This document shows, in pieces, positions 6,249-6,273 of a stretch of 6,273 bases of DNA. Location of the stretch: assembly GCA_913052435.1 (NCBI GenBank), contig CAJXDV010000059.1, positions 1 through 6,273 of the forward strand, given 5' to 3'. Positions within the stretch are counted from its first letter, which is position 1, and each line of letters opens with the position of its first letter. The translations under genes and the position numbers were made by a program. Source of the DNA: an uncultured Pelagibacteraceae bacterium (GTDB lineage Bacteria; Pseudomonadota; Alphaproteobacteria; Pelagibacterales; Pelagibacteraceae). Below the pieces are notes generated by a model. The model did no database searches. It was not told where the DNA came from and saw only the letters and a program-made list of their open reading frames with translations.

Positions 6249-6273
6249 AATTTTACAATCATTGATTTGTCCA
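6245..6273 (-). CDS. Possible C-terminus of an upstream gene overlapping the pilin-like start (partial)
   Basis: On the minus strand a frame is open from the window edge and reads DKSMIVKL before a TGA at 6245-6247. That TGA shares an ATGA overlap with the ATG of the pilin-like gene. Such 4-base overlaps are usual between co-transcribed genes, and the pilin-like gene has no Shine-Dalgarno of its own. Only nine codons are visible, so a chance open frame cannot be excluded. Confidence 0.35.

Overview
The window comes from a very AT-rich, tightly packed bacterial genome. Gene gaps are small (1-base overlap, 3-base gaps, one 73-base divergent spacer). The protein families and the FrcBCAK-like transporter layout suggest an alphaproteobacterium, and the base composition and compactness fit a streamlined marine lineage of the SAR11 type. 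That placement is inference; no rRNA or other phylogenetic marker is present.

All genes but one lie on the minus strand. Read in the direction of transcription from position 4759 down to 1, they are: a Gfo/Idh/MocA dehydrogenase of the inositol 2-dehydrogenase type (iolG, 4759-3758), a periplasmic sugar-binding protein (3638-2718), an ABC permease with a GTG start (2651-1533), a single-domain ABC ATPase (1533-730) and a ROK-family sugar kinase cut off by the window start (726-1). iolE (inosose dehydratase) is divergent from iolG at 4833-5732. A pilin-like membrane-anchored protein (6248-5736) converges on iolE with stops 3 bases apart, and the last codons of another minus-strand gene may overlap its start at 6245-6273.

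The genes read as an uptake-and-entry module for inositol or a related polyol/sugar. The binding protein, permease and ATPase form a high-affinity importer. IolG would oxidise myo-inositol to 2-keto-myo-inositol, and IolE would dehydrate it to a diketone. The order binding protein-permease-ATPase-ROK kinase matches the frcBCAK fructose operon of rhizobia, so the true ligand (inositol or a hexose) is open. Later inositol steps (iolB, iolC, iolD, mmsA) are not in the window.

The clearest regulatory structure is the 119-base gap upstream of the binding-protein gene. It holds a near-consensus sigma-70 promoter (-35 TTGACT, 17-base spacer, -10 TCTAAT), followed by a perfect 20-base palindrome with a central CG of the kind bound by LacI-family repressors, a second palindrome overlapping the -10, and a good Shine-Dalgarno. 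A strong intrinsic hairpin between the binding-protein and permease genes would make the binding protein more abundant than the membrane components. The most unusual protein feature is the ROK kinase, which aligns closely with Mak/YajF fructokinases but has lost all three cysteines of the family's zinc motif.
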